DNA from: PCC-6802 sp943367755
Lineage (GTDB): Bacteria; Cyanobacteriota; Cyanobacteriia; Pseudanabaenales; Pseudanabaenaceae
DNA: 64,000 bases
Direction: 5' to 3'
Assembly (NCBI GenBank): GCA_943367755.1
Contig: CALRKB020000012.1
Span: 1 to 64,000, forward strand
Positions 54,971 through 64,000 of the stretch are shown piece after piece; positions within the stretch are counted from its first letter, which is position 1; the number at the start of each line of letters is the position of its first letter. Position numbers and translations under genes: made by a program. The notes beneath the pieces were generated by a model. It was not told the DNA's origin, searched no databases, and worked only from the letters and a program-made list of their open reading frames with translations.

Positions 54971-55627
54971 GTGCTACGATTGCCCTCAAAAATATCTGTA
55001 CCCAAAGAAATTGCAGGGTTGCTTATTGTGGAAACCGTGTTTGCAGGTCTAGTATTTTTAGATGTGGGTATACTACTGGTGATTATCGATAGAATGTTTA
55101 ACGCCAAGCGGAACAACCGCACCAAAGGTCACGTAGAAGAGGAGGAAAACCTGACTCACTACGAGGCACTTCCTGACAATAAGGAATTGCAGGCAGGTTG
55201 GGAATTCAAAATTCTGCGGACTAATGGTAATGCTTTTAGCAATCGCGAAACGCTGAAGCGAGTATGCGCAGAGGAAAAACGCACGGGCTGGATTCTCCTA
55301 GAAAAACTTGACGATCGCCGTCTGCGCTTCCGACGTCCCATCTCCGCCCGTGCTAAAGATCGCTTGGCAAAAATCAATCCCTATCGCTCTCACTACGGTC
55401 TATCACCAGAAGCTGCTACTTTCATCACTATTGTTGTGTCAATGGTCGTTCTAGCTGTTCCTGCCTATTTGGGTTTTACATTCGCCAATAAACTACTTGG
55501 TAACTTTGATGCTAAATCTTTACAGTCAAAACCGGCAAAGGAATTACCTAAGCCAAAAGAAGCTGAAGTGGCAAAGCCAGTAAAAAACCCCATACCCAAA
55601 ACATTGCCAAAGACAACCAGCAACTAA
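54971..55627 (+). CDS. Conserved membrane protein of unknown function
   Basis: 218 residues from a GTG. There are two membrane helices, about 15-38 (GLLIVETVFAGLVFLDVGILLV region) and about 150-175 (ATFITIVVSMVVLAV). Between them is a soluble part with WEFKILRTNGNAFS, VCAEEKRTGWILLEKLDDRRLRF, a block conserved in my memory of cyanobacterial proteins. The C-terminal tail is Lys/Pro rich. No named function. It is the first gene after the terminator. Confidence 0.75.
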   Translation: MLRLPSKISVPKEIAGLLIVETVFAGLVFLDVGILLVIIDRMFNAKRNNRTKGHVEEEENLTHYEALPDNKELQAGWEFKILRTNGNAFSNRETLKRVCAEEKRTGWILLEKLDDRRLRFRRPISARAKDRLAKINPYRSHYGLSPEAATFITIVVSMVVLAVPAYLGFTFANKLLGNFDAKSLQSKPAKELPKPKEAEVAKPVKNPIPKTLPKTTSN

Positions 55628-55709
55628 ATTAGATTGTTGGGCATAGGCGATCACGATAACAAACCCCATACAAACCTATAATGAAGTTGCGTTCTGTGCT
55701 TGAGATCGA

Positions 55710-56780
55710 ATGGAATTGAGATTTAGGTTTGCGATCGCTTCGGATCTGCATATAGCTTTACCCCATACAATTTGGGATCATCCCAGCCGATTTCATCTAG
55801 TAGAACTAAGCATTCCGGCGCTCGAAGTAGTTTTAGGTCACCTAGCACAGCTCGATCTTGATTTTCTGTTATTGCCTGGCGATCTTACTCAACATGGAGA
55901 GCCAGATAATCATGCCTGGTTAGCACAGAGGCTAGCAGAGCTACCCTATCCTGTATATGTCATTCCTGGTAACCACGATGTTCCGACTGTAGATAGTCTG
56001 GATAAATTTACACCCCATTACCGACCGTTCGGCTACAACAATCCAGCATTGCTCTACTATGAGCGCGAGGTCCTCCCGGGTGTACACTTGATTGGCTTGA
56101 ATTCTAACCACTTTGATGACCATGAACGTCAGTTTGGCTGGCTCGATCGCGATCAACTCGATTGGTTAGAGTCAGTGCTCAGTCGGGTTAGCAAAAGCAA
56201 GCTCGTACTGGTGATGATTCATCATAATGTATTGGAGCATATGCCAGGACAGGCCAGTAACCCCCTGGGCAAGCGCTACATGCTTGGTAATGCCGATCGG
56301 CTGTGCCAGTTACTGCACCAAGCTGGGGTTAAATTGATCTTCACAGGTCACCTGCACGTTCAAGATATTGCCAAGTCCGATCGCTTCAACCTCTATGACA
56401 TTACCACTGGCTCCCTGGTGAGCTATCCCCATCCCTACCGCGTGCTTACCTACGAGCGAGATCGCCATACAGAGCGATTGCTGGTCGAGTCCTATCGAGT
56501 CGATGCATTACCAGAACAGCCACACCTTCAGGATTTTTCGCGGGAATGGATGGGCGATCGCTCCCACCCATTTATGCTAAATCTGCTGACCAAGCCACCC
56601 TTAAATCTGCCAATGGCGATCGCCGAAACTATGACGCCCCACCTGCGTTATTTTTGGGCCAAGATTGCCGATGGTGATGCCGAGTTTAGCTTTCCCGATT
56701 TGCCCTCAACCGCAAAGAAATATTTTGAAGCCTTTAGCGATCGCCCCCCAGCGGATAATAACGCCATCTTAGAGCTATAG
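55710..56780 (+). CDS. Calcineurin-like metallophosphoesterase
   Basis: 356 residues. Metal-site motifs are complete: AIASDLHIALP (Asp, His), LLPGDLTQHGE (Asp), IPGNHDVP (Asn, His), MIHHNV (His) and IFTGHLHVQD (His-x-His). The C-terminal 100 residues form an extra helical part. Relative to the CpdA-like protein at 43 kb, it is longer and only distantly alike. The substrate is unknown. Its end is 5 bases from the convergent membrane gene. Confidence 0.87.
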   Translation: MELRFRFAIASDLHIALPHTIWDHPSRFHLVELSIPALEVVLGHLAQLDLDFLLLPGDLTQHGEPDNHAWLAQRLAELPYPVYVIPGNHDVPTVDSLDKFTPHYRPFGYNNPALLYYEREVLPGVHLIGLNSNHFDDHERQFGWLDRDQLDWLESVLSRVSKSKLVLVMIHHNVLEHMPGQASNPLGKRYMLGNADRLCQLLHQAGVKLIFTGHLHVQDIAKSDRFNLYDITTGSLVSYPHPYRVLTYERDRHTERLLVESYRVDALPEQPHLQDFSREWMGDRSHPFMLNLLTKPPLNLPMAIAETMTPHLRYFWAKIADGDAEFSFPDLPSTAKKYFEAFSDRPPADNNAILEL

Positions 56781-56785
56781 GCTAT

Positions 56786-58132
56786 CTAATCATTTTTACT
56801 GAAAATAGGGGTACGCCTTACTAAGGTGAGGATACAAGCTCCGATCCCAAAGCACAGCCAGGCAACACCCAATCCCAATAATGGTAAAACTGCTACACCT
56901 TGAGCCTGCTTCAAGACTGCAAACGCTATGACTAATGCAATGCCGATTTCCCATGCTTGCAAGCGCTCGACATATCTGGGTGGATCGGGAATCAGGCTAG
57001 TAGGAGCAACCAGATTGAGGATATATCTCGCTACAACTGGGCTAACTAAACATACACCCATCAACATGATGCAACCTGGCAAAACCAGTCTTGGCGGTGC
57101 CGGCATAAATAACAATCCACCAAGTCCTAAAGCTACGAATGCCATTCCTGCAAGAATGCCTGCACCCTGAGGTAGCAAAATGCCAACTAAACCTATGCTG
57201 TCCCGCGTAGTTTCATGGCGGGCCAGATGACAACTATCTAATAAAGCTTTCCCTAGTTCGCTCTCTCCATCAGTTTTAGCAGTGCCTATAACTGCACTTG
57301 GGAGCGTAATATCCTTGTTGTACCCAACAAGCTGCATCCAACTCATATCGCCTTCACGCAATTTCACTACTTCCAGGCGAGAAAAGGCATGTAAATTAAT
57401 TGTGAAGGCTGACTCTAACCCCCAGATGCCGCTAAATTTCAGGTTAAATATCTTTCGGGCTGGTTGCACCTCGATCTGCCAAGTACTCAAACCAGTTAAA
57501 CCTGCCATCGCCATGGCGATCGCTAAAATCGTGCGAACTGAATTGGGTCCTTCTAGGGTTGTCCAGAAAACTACGCTAAACAAAAGCATCACCAGACTAT
57601 TGAACTGACGTGGTTGTTGCCCTAATGAGGTTGGACTTACACGTACGGTGAGATCTGAATAAGTAATTACACTCAGGCGATCGGCTGCGGCTAGTTCCTG
57701 TTCTGTAGCTGGCTTAGTCAGTGCCAAACCTAACCATGTTGATATGCCTAGCAAACCTGCGCCCACGACAATCCATAGGATACCCACCAGCGCATCGACG
57801 ATCTGTGATTGGGGGTTGAAGTTGAGCAGAGCTAGCAATACTAGCCAGCCGATGCCAATCCCTGTGATTAATTCATTGGAAAAGCTAAAAGGTGAATTTT
57901 GGCGACAATCTAACCAAATTGAGTGAGCTACATGCTTAGAGAGTAGAAATGCTAGCAATGTCAACGCCATCGCTAACACTGATAGCTGCGAGTTACCCAG
58001 TCGCAGCACGGGTGCGACACCACTGAGGATGATAAAAAAACCTGCCAATAGGGATGACATCGCAATTAAGTGAGCAGATTGCGACGCACCCCAATCTAAT
58101 TTGCCTGAGACCAACTGACGATCTGATGGCAT
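56786..58132 (-). CDS. Multi-pass membrane protein of unknown function
   Basis: 448 residues with about ten predicted membrane helices (for example LLAGFFIILSGVAPVL, MALTLLAFLLSKHV, LIPDPPRYVE loop then IGIALVIAFAVL). In the middle is a soluble beta-rich part (IEVQPARKIFNLKFSGIW, EVVKLREGDMSWMQL). I do not recognise the family. It starts 2 bases after the stop of the PIN-TRAM gene, so the two are one operon. Confidence 0.75.
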   Translation of the reverse strand: MPSDRQLVSGKLDWGASQSAHLIAMSSLLAGFFIILSGVAPVLRLGNSQLSVLAMALTLLAFLLSKHVAHSIWLDCRQNSPFSFSNELITGIGIGWLVLLALLNFNPQSQIVDALVGILWIVVGAGLLGISTWLGLALTKPATEQELAAADRLSVITYSDLTVRVSPTSLGQQPRQFNSLVMLLFSVVFWTTLEGPNSVRTILAIAMAMAGLTGLSTWQIEVQPARKIFNLKFSGIWGLESAFTINLHAFSRLEVVKLREGDMSWMQLVGYNKDITLPSAVIGTAKTDGESELGKALLDSCHLARHETTRDSIGLVGILLPQGAGILAGMAFVALGLGGLLFMPAPPRLVLPGCIMLMGVCLVSPVVARYILNLVAPTSLIPDPPRYVERLQAWEIGIALVIAFAVLKQAQGVAVLPLLGLGVAWLCFGIGACILTLVRRTPIFSKND

Positions 58133-58134
58133 AT

Positions 58135-59211
58135 TCAGACGTTTGCTGTAACTTCGGGACGGGCAAAAATCATACGACCTGCAGACGTTTGCAACGCACT
58201 GGTAACTACGACATGCAATTGCTTGCCAATATAGCGCCTTCCATCTTCTATAACTACCATGGTGCCATCGTCGAGATAACCGACTCCTTGAGTCGACTCT
58301 TTACCTTCTTTGATCACCTTGAGGTTGAGACCGTCACCTGGTAAATAGGTAGGCCGCAGTGCTTGGGCGAGATCGTTGATGTTGAGTACGTCAACCTGTT
58401 GGAGATTTGCCACTTTGTTTAAGTTGTAGTCATTAGTAACCAGCGTGCCACTAATTTCCTGGGCTAGTCTCACCAGCTTGGCATCAACGGTATTGATATC
58501 ATCGTAGTCAGCAGGGTGAATAACGACGCGATCGCTGTAGTCATCGCGCATACTATTGAGAATATCTAGTCCCCTTCTACCGCGTACCCGCTTTTGATCG
58601 TTGGAACTATCAGCGATCGTCTGTAACTCTTGGATCACAAACTGTGGAATCAGGAGTTGTCCCTCTAAGAACCCAGTAGCCATTAATGTCTCAATCCGCC
58701 CATCAATTACACAACTCGTGTCCAGAATCTTGGTAGCCGCAGGCTTGAGCATCCCTTCTGCCAGCAAAGAACTCTCGATATTGTTGGGATTAATCAACCG
58801 CAGTAGGGCGCGCCCGTGCGTATCGGATAGCGTCATGCCAGTATAAGCGAACATGATACTAACTAAGATGGCGGTTAAAGGCTTAAAGAAGGAAAAATCA
58901 TCGGGAATCGGTAATAAAAATAGCGGTGCGAGCATTAGGTTCGCCAGCAATAAGCCTACTACCAAACCCACAGCTCGACTTAGCAGGGCTTCTACAGGCA
59001 TATCCCTGACTTTAATCTCAAGGCGACGGTAAGCATTCTGCGCAACTATGCCCAAAATCAGGCCAAAGAATGCACCAAAACCCAGCGCTACCCAGCGCAA
59101 ACCCTCGGTATTAATTTTTGCGAGTACTTCCAGGGGTAATAGATCTACTCCATGAAAGCCAGTACCTGCACCCGCTAGAATGAATGAAAGAATAATAACG
59201 GCATCAATCAT
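58135..59211 (-). CDS. PIN-TRAM membrane-anchored protein (YacL-like)
   Basis: 358 residues: four N-terminal membrane helices (to about 140), a PIN nuclease-like domain (about 170-290, with ILDTSCVIDGRI, FVIQELQTIAD, RRGLDILNSM and TNDYNLNKVA) and a C-terminal TRAM domain (GYLDDGTMVVIEDGRRYIG). The PIN acids Asp, Glu, Asp are present, so RNase activity is possible. YacL of Bacillus is the closest named relative; its role is unknown. Followed 2 bases later by the multi-pass membrane gene. Confidence 0.88.
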   Translation of the reverse strand: MIDAVIILSFILAGAGTGFHGVDLLPLEVLAKINTEGLRWVALGFGAFFGLILGIVAQNAYRRLEIKVRDMPVEALLSRAVGLVVGLLLANLMLAPLFLLPIPDDFSFFKPLTAILVSIMFAYTGMTLSDTHGRALLRLINPNNIESSLLAEGMLKPAATKILDTSCVIDGRIETLMATGFLEGQLLIPQFVIQELQTIADSSNDQKRVRGRRGLDILNSMRDDYSDRVVIHPADYDDINTVDAKLVRLAQEISGTLVTNDYNLNKVANLQQVDVLNINDLAQALRPTYLPGDGLNLKVIKEGKESTQGVGYLDDGTMVVIEDGRRYIGKQLHVVVTSALQTSAGRMIFARPEVTANV

Positions 59212-59429
59212 GATGGTTGCGGATCTCCGCTTTTTTATGAATAAGTTAAGGAGCCTACACTAGCTTAGAGCTTATCGCTGCCAACGCTCGCTCCCTTCAG
59301 CCTTTCTCAAGGCTTTATATACAATTCTACACAACTAACCTTTTTCCGCGATAAGGTCAACTAAGGGATTACCGTCTCTTCTAGCCCAATTCACTCCAAA
59401 AAATATCGCTTGCTTAGCATTATCTTTGT

Positions 59430-60620
59430 GTGGTTACAGAACTAACAGAACCAGTTGAGTCCATTTATCTCCATATTCCCTTTTGCCAGAGGCGTTGCTT
59501 TTACTGTGACTTTGCGATCTCCACGGGGGGGCAAGACTTAAAGGCACGCTATGTTGAGGCAATTTGCCAGGAGATTGCGCTGACAGCAGCTCAAGTTGCG
59601 ATCGCTAACCGCCATCCTTTACAAACGATATTTTTCGGTGGTGGCACACCCTCCCTACTAGATGCCCGACAAATTACGACGATCCTGAACGCAATAGCGC
59701 ACAACTTTGGCATTGCAGCGGAGGCTGAGATTTCTCTGGAAGCCAACCCAGGTACGGTAACGCTAGAGAGTTTACAAGGCTATCAATCGGCTGGGGTCAA
59801 TCGCATTAGCTTGGGAGCGCAGGCATTTCAACTTGAACTTCTGGATTATGCTGGGCGCGGACATGGAGTTGATGAAATCTACGCGGCGGTAGAGGCGATC
59901 GCTCTGGCTGGAATTACGAATTTTAGTCTTGACTTGATTTCGGGGTTGCCCAATCAAGATATGACTCAGTGGCAGGATTCGCTCACACAAGCGATCGCTC
60001 TCCAACCGACCCATATCTCCGTCTACGATCTCACGATTGAGCCGGGAACTGCCTTTGGTAAACGCTATCAAGCAGGCGATCGCCCACTCCCTAGCGAAGA
60101 AGCCACCGTGGACATGTATCTATTCGCACATTCGCAATTGCAGGATGCGGGCTACGAGCACTACGAAATTTCCAACTATGCTCGTCCCGGCTACCAATGC
60201 CGTCACAACCTTGTCTATTGGCATAACCGTCCTTTTTATGGCGTGGGTATGGGTGCTACCAGCTATATCGAAAAATGCCGTATTGATCGCCCGCGTAAAC
60301 TGCGAGATTATTTCCAGATGATCGATGCATGGCGAGATCGGGGTATTGTACCTACAGCACCTCCATGTTCTCCAAGTGCCGAGTTACTCGATACGCTGAT
60401 GCAGGGGTTACGTCTAGCTGAAGGCATCAGTCTCAATAAATTACGGCAAAATTATGGTGATGCATTAGTATCAAAAGTCTTGAACTGCTTGCAACCATAC
60501 TTTCAAAAAGGATGGGCTAAAATCGCAGGTGATCGCCAAGCACATTTGATGTTAGTAATCCCAGATGGTTGGCTATTTTCGAATGAGGTAATTGCCGATC
60601 TGTTTGTGGCTCTAGAATAG
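59430..60620 (+). CDS. hemW: Radical SAM protein HemW
   Basis: Heme chaperone, long annotated as oxygen-independent coproporphyrinogen III oxidase. The radical SAM cluster is in YLHIPFCQRRCFYCDFAIS (C-x3-C-x2-C), followed by FFGGGTPSLLD, the GGGTP motif, and SLEANPGTV and YEHYEISNYA. True coproporphyrinogen oxidase (HemN) has an extended N-terminal motif that is absent here, which favours HemW. Start is GTG. 396 residues, complete. Confidence 0.93.
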   Translation: MVTELTEPVESIYLHIPFCQRRCFYCDFAISTGGQDLKARYVEAICQEIALTAAQVAIANRHPLQTIFFGGGTPSLLDARQITTILNAIAHNFGIAAEAEISLEANPGTVTLESLQGYQSAGVNRISLGAQAFQLELLDYAGRGHGVDEIYAAVEAIALAGITNFSLDLISGLPNQDMTQWQDSLTQAIALQPTHISVYDLTIEPGTAFGKRYQAGDRPLPSEEATVDMYLFAHSQLQDAGYEHYEISNYARPGYQCRHNLVYWHNRPFYGVGMGATSYIEKCRIDRPRKLRDYFQMIDAWRDRGIVPTAPPCSPSAELLDTLMQGLRLAEGISLNKLRQNYGDALVSKVLNCLQPYFQKGWAKIAGDRQAHLMLVIPDGWLFSNEVIADLFVALE

Positions 60621-60731
60621 CTATCTAAACCTTAACCTAAACATTAACTCTAGGGCACTATCCAGAATTCTCCATAAACTTCTATAATCAATTGATACAA
60701 AAAGTAACAATCGTCCAGGCAAAAAAACTGA

Positions 60732-61412
60732 ATGTCCTTTGACTTCATATCTTTGGAAGCGATTCAGAACCTCGCTCATACCTATGGTTACTGGTTTGTC
60801 TTCTTCGGCATCATGCTCGAAAATGCTGGTATTCCCATACCTGGAGAAACAATTACATTAGTTGGTGGCTTTTTCGCAGGTAGTGGAGAGCTGAACTATA
60901 TTTTAGTACTTGCTTGTGCGACATCCGGCGCAATTATTGGTGATAACTGCGGCTATTGGATTGGTAGATGGGGTGGCATCAAAGTCTTAGAAAAAATTGG
61001 TAAGTTATTTCGCCTGAGCCACGAAGATATCGCTAGAGCCAGGGAAAAATTCATTGGCAACGCCGATCGCGCCGTATTTTTTGGTAGGTTTATCGCTCTT
61101 TTACGTATTTTTGCAGGCCCAATGGCAGGACTATCAGGTATGCCTTATGGGCGCTTTTTATTCTTTAATGCAGTAGGGGCGATCGCATGGGCATTAACTA
61201 TGACTAGCTTGGCTTATTTTGCCGGTAGCTTTGTTCCCCTCGATCGGTTGGTCAGCTTCATAACGCAATTCGGTGTATTTGCCCTACTAGCAGTGTTGCT
61301 CTGGTTATCCGTACCGCCCTTATTAAGGTGGATACAGAAACGGCGTGGCGATCGCACTAAGTCTATTGAAGGTATTCCTAGCAGAGAAATTGGCAAAGGT
61401 AAGGATAGTTAA
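60732..61412 (+). CDS. DedA family membrane protein
   Basis: 226 residues with five to six membrane segments. Family marks are FFGIMLENAGIPIPGETITLVGGFFAG, the conserved reentrant-loop motif GDNCGYWIGRWGG and FFGRFIALLRIFAGPMAGLSGM, with the key Arg residues. DedA proteins affect membrane lipid (C55-P) flipping and envelope homeostasis. Single gene; the C-terminus is a short Lys/Arg-rich tail. Confidence 0.9.
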   Translation: MSFDFISLEAIQNLAHTYGYWFVFFGIMLENAGIPIPGETITLVGGFFAGSGELNYILVLACATSGAIIGDNCGYWIGRWGGIKVLEKIGKLFRLSHEDIARAREKFIGNADRAVFFGRFIALLRIFAGPMAGLSGMPYGRFLFFNAVGAIAWALTMTSLAYFAGSFVPLDRLVSFITQFGVFALLAVLLWLSVPPLLRWIQKRRGDRTKSIEGIPSREIGKGKDS

Positions 61413-61544
61413 ATCTCAGTGGGGAAGAATTATTAAACTTTAGATTGAGCGCTCGCATCATACTGATTGGCCTTCACCATAGTCATATCAAGGAAAAATC
61501 AGGTTTGAGCAGCAGCAGATGGATTTAGATAAAGATGAAGCGTT

Positions 61545-61778
61545 ATGACACAGATACCAGAAACGAACTACAACGAGCTACGAGAGGCCGTTCAGTTAGT
61601 CATAGAGCGATTGGATAAGCTGACAATTGATATGGAGAAATCAAATGATCGCATCGATGCTTACCAAAAAGCATCAAACCAGGTTGTTAACCTGGCGTTC
61701 ACAGTTATCACGGCTGCGGCTGCTCTCACTATTCTCTCGCCAGCGGTTAAAGCCATAGCTGAATATTTCACAAGATAG
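61545..61778 (+). CDS. Small coiled-coil and membrane protein
   Basis: 77 residues: an acidic N-terminal helix with a short coiled coil (ELREAVQLVIERLDKL) and one C-terminal membrane helix (LAFTVITAAAALTILSPAV). The pattern resembles small membrane-tethered proteins with a heptad region, but no family is recognised. GTTATG at the start; no strong ribosome binding site. It precedes a 26-base palindrome. Confidence 0.6.
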   Translation: MTQIPETNYNELREAVQLVIERLDKLTIDMEKSNDRIDAYQKASNQVVNLAFTVITAAAALTILSPAVKAIAEYFTR

Positions 61779-61820
61779 TGAACTGAAACAATGCTCGCAC
61801 CAATTAGCTAGCAAGAATCA

Positions 61821-61846
61821 AAGCCCGATTGCTAGCAATCGGGCTT
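61821..61846. terminator. Perfect 26-base palindrome, likely terminator
   Basis: AAGCCCGATTGCT is followed directly by its exact reverse complement. As RNA this gives a strong stem with minimal loop. It lies between the small membrane gene and the 3' end of tRNA-Tyr on the opposite strand and so can serve both. On the minus strand a T run (TGTTTTTTG) precedes it just after the tRNA, so it may act as second signal. Confidence 0.6.
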
Positions 61847-61868
61847 ACAAATAACCACAAAAAACAGA

Positions 61869-61950
61869 TGGGCCGAGCTGGATTTGAACCAGCGTAGGCG
61901 TAGCCAGCGGATTTACAGTCCGCCCCCATTAACCACTCGGGCATCGACCC
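61869..61950 (-). tRNA. trnY-GTA: tRNA-Tyr (GTA)
   Basis: An 82-base class II cloverleaf. Acceptor GGGTCGA pairs with TCGGCCC (one T-G), anticodon loop ACTGTAAAT gives GTA, there is a long variable arm (GGCTACGCC), and the T arm has GGTTCAAATCC. The discriminator is A; CCA is not encoded. Confidence 0.95.
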
Positions 61951-62130
61951 ACATTACCGGAGATTCATCATAACATGCTTAAGTGTAGATTTTTACGAAT
62001 TAATCAGGGAAATAAAAATTTTTATGACTAAGGGATATGCTAAGCCCCTTATTTACTCAAATTCACGTGCAGGGTACACATAAAATATAAAGGCGGAATA
62101 GCCTGAGCCTGAAACGGAGATCGAGAAATC

Positions 62131-63495
62131 ATGCATACACATAGACGTTTAACCCATCATTGGGGGCTTGCTTCTGTCTGTCTACTGCTTGTATTACTTA
62201 CAGGTTGTCAAAATACTGGACTTGGCACATCGCTAGAAAGCGCGATCGCTCCCAAATCGGCTGAAGCTATTACTACTAATAAGCCTCTACCCCAAGATTT
62301 CCCTACTGTTATACCTGTTTATAGCCCCACCAACTTGCAAGATCTAGCGAGATCGCCACAAATTAATCCGCTGAATCTGACGGCACGCTGGTCGAGTCAA
62401 GATCGAAGCAATCAAGTGATCCAGTTTTACCGCGATCGCTTCGCTCAAAATAACTGGCGTACATTGCTAAGCCCAACTGAAAGCGATCGTGGTACCTTCC
62501 TGGCGCAAAACAGCGATCTACTAGTCACAGTGTCAGTGGAACCCGGAGTAGATCGCACAAATATTTTGTTGCAGTATGTCAAATCTCCACAACTACTGGG
62601 CGGTAACAGCCTACTAAACAATCCAAATTCTATTTCGGCCTCGCCCGGAACAGAAGTCAATTCTGGGATTTTCAATAACCATGATGGGCAGTCAAGCCAG
62701 CCATCTGCACAATCGTCTGAGCCGTTCACAGGAAAATTCAGCGATTTTGATAGTATTCCTGTACCTCTACGTCCTTTTATTCAAGATTTAAGCGGACTGG
62801 GGATTCTGAGACCAAAGCAGGGTAGTCAATTTGGGCCGAATGCACCTGCTACCCGGCGACAATATGCGGCCTGGTTGGTTACAGCTAACAATCGCATATA
62901 TAGCGATAACCCCAGTCGTCAGATTCGCCTCTCACCACCTACCACCGATGTGCCAATCTTTACCGATATACCGCGTACCGACCCAGATTTCAGCATCATT
63001 CAAGGCTTAGCTAATACCGGCCTAATTAATAGCGGCAGTGTAGGCAAAGCCAATAACCTATTTAAACCCGATGCTCCCCTCACCCGTGAAGACCTGGTGT
63101 TGTGGAAAGTACCTCTAGATTTACGGCGTCCTTTACCGGCAGCTACTGTTGAGGCAGTTAAGCAAGCCTGGGGATTTCAGGATAGCGATCGCATTTCAGC
63201 CCCGGCACTGAGGGCGGTTTTGGCTGATTTTTCCGCAGGCGATCTCTCAAATATTCGGCGTAGTTTTGGCTATACAACCATATTTCAACCGCAGAAACCA
63301 GTGACGCGTGCAGAAGCCGCCGCCGCATTGTGGTATTTCGGTACATCAACTGATGGTCTGTCAGCTCAGCGAGTAGCGCAACTGGAACGGACAAATAAGC
63401 CAGAACCCCAATCAAGCGATCGCGCTACCACTTCCCCCAGCCCACAACCATCTCCGACAAACTCACCCACCCCCAACTCTAAACCAGACATATAG
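62131..63495 (+). CDS. SLH-domain lipoprotein
   Basis: 454 residues with lipobox LLTGC (Cys near 26). A soluble part at about 50-150 (VIPVYSPTNLQDL, VIQFYRDRFAQNNW) resembles the small domains of other cyanobacterial envelope proteins. At about 210-345 are S-layer homology units (IQDLSGLGILRPKQGSQFGPNAPATRRQYA is split as landmark at 215-245; PVFTDI-like PIFTDIPRTDPDF; LFKPDAPLTREDLVLW). A Ser/Pro tail ends the protein. The SLH units suggest anchoring to peptidoglycan-linked polymer at the outer envelope. Confidence 0.88.
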   Translation: MHTHRRLTHHWGLASVCLLLVLLTGCQNTGLGTSLESAIAPKSAEAITTNKPLPQDFPTVIPVYSPTNLQDLARSPQINPLNLTARWSSQDRSNQVIQFYRDRFAQNNWRTLLSPTESDRGTFLAQNSDLLVTVSVEPGVDRTNILLQYVKSPQLLGGNSLLNNPNSISASPGTEVNSGIFNNHDGQSSQPSAQSSEPFTGKFSDFDSIPVPLRPFIQDLSGLGILRPKQGSQFGPNAPATRRQYAAWLVTANNRIYSDNPSRQIRLSPPTTDVPIFTDIPRTDPDFSIIQGLANTGLINSGSVGKANNLFKPDAPLTREDLVLWKVPLDLRRPLPAATVEAVKQAWGFQDSDRISAPALRAVLADFSAGDLSNIRRSFGYTTIFQPQKPVTRAEAAAALWYFGTSTDGLSAQRVAQLERTNKPEPQSSDRATTSPSPQPSPTNSPTPNSKPDI

Positions 63496-63560
63496 GTATA
63501 GAGCTAAGCATTGAAGCACTTTCCAGCTAAATGGTTCGGAGAATTGACAGTGGGTCGATG

Positions 63561-64000
63561 TCAGTCCTGCCGGTAAGCTAGTACGGCGTAGAAGGGGTCA
63601 CTGCTCCCCATGCCTAACAATGCCAGGAAATTAGGAGCCTGTGACTGGTTTACAATGACTTCTGGCTTGCTAAAACCAGGCACCAATTGGAAGTAACGGC
63701 CAACTAAATTTAGGCGACTTGCTTCCGAACCGTCCCGCCATGCCTGAATTGCTTTCTGGGCAAACATACGATTGGAGAAGCTGATGATTGTCACGCCACA
63801 GGGCTTTAAAATGCGATGGATTTCTGCCAAGATCGCTTCAGGATATTCAAGATACTGTATGGATACGGTATTCAATACGGCATCGAATTCGCGATCGCCA
63901 AATGGTAGCTGGAGATTTTGATTGAGATTCTGCACAAAATAGCGATCTAGCCGAGGGTTACGAGCTAATTCTTCTGCGTTTAGACCATGTCCCTCAACAT
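63561..64000 (-). CDS. SAM-dependent methyltransferase, truncated at window edge
   Basis: The reading frame is open to the right edge, so the gene's 5' part is outside. The visible 146 residues begin VEGHGLNAEELARNPRLD and contain NLNQNLQLPFGDREFDAVLN, the motif IV region, and HRILKPCGVTIISFSNRMF, the typical post-motif block of class I methyltransferases, with the Gly to Cys change in KPCG. A GTG before QNLNQN is not the start, because the family blocks continue upstream. Substrate unknown. Confidence 0.85.
   Translation of the reverse strand, partial: VEGHGLNAEELARNPRLDRYFVQNLNQNLQLPFGDREFDAVLNTVSIQYLEYPEAILAEIHRILKPCGVTIISFSNRMFAQKAIQAWRDGSEASRLNLVGRYFQLVPGFSKPEVIVNQSQAPNFLALLGMGSSDPFYAVLAYRQD

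Overview
The window is a cyanobacterial chromosome segment. Direct evidence is the set of oxygenic-phototroph genes: ycf4 (photosystem I assembly), crtQ (zeta-carotene desaturase), the alkane pair ado-aar, and several small families known mainly from cyanobacteria (DUF2808, DUF3285, a DUF4090-like protein, a four-cysteine short protein). The octamer GCGATCGC (HIP1), typical of many cyanobacteria, recurs throughout. I cannot fix the genus from sequence alone; a filamentous or unicellular non-marine lineage is plausible. No rRNA operon, intact transposon, prophage or CRISPR array is present. Coding density is high, and most genes are housekeeping or regulatory.

Layout. 1-4.5 kb: an unresolved left edge, a tandem pair of secreted His/Tyr-rich small proteins, agmatine deiminase, a class I aminotransferase and an A-type Fe-S carrier. 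4.5-11.3 kb: an orphan peptide-type ABC binding lipoprotein, then three consecutive histidine-kinase genes (PAS/GAF kinase, REC-kinase, REC-kinase) facing a STAS protein. 11.5-15.6 kb: SdhA, the ado-aar alkane module and a short cysteine-motif protein. 15.8-18.7 kb: a six-domain hybrid regulator ending in GGDEF, followed by a single-domain response regulator. 18.7-22.5 kb (minus strand): rnpB, a 7TM-HD c-di-AMP phosphodiesterase-type protein and an overlapping inositol-phosphatase family gene. 22.6-26.9 kb: SpoIID-like protein, pterin carbinolamine dehydratase, ycf4, a cyclophilin lipoprotein, a KAS II enzyme and a small conserved protein. 27-35.2 kb: a second SpoIID protein, crtQ, and an RND efflux pair.

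35.3-39.9 kb is the most unusual part. A large PP2C phosphatase fused to 14 WD40 repeats is divergent from an overlapping pair encoding an RsbW-like kinase and a STAS antagonist. This is a candidate partner-switching module whose phosphatase carries the propeller arm normally seen in STAND proteins. 39.9-50.5 kb: a methyltransferase-glycosyltransferase fusion, rpsN, an HD hydrolase, a phosphodiesterase, two Uma2 nucleases, a LysE exporter, tRNA-Arg, recF, ybeY and dgkA. 50.5-64 kb: a coiled-coil/Hsp70-like protein, a decayed IS605-type tnpB, methyltransferases, PIN-TRAM and membrane proteins, hemW, DedA, tRNA-Tyr and an SLH lipoprotein.

The regulatory load is high: phosphorelay, c-di-GMP, probable c-di-AMP and serine-phosphorylation partner switching all occur within 40 kb. 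Links between these systems are inference only; no sigma factor gene lies in the window.
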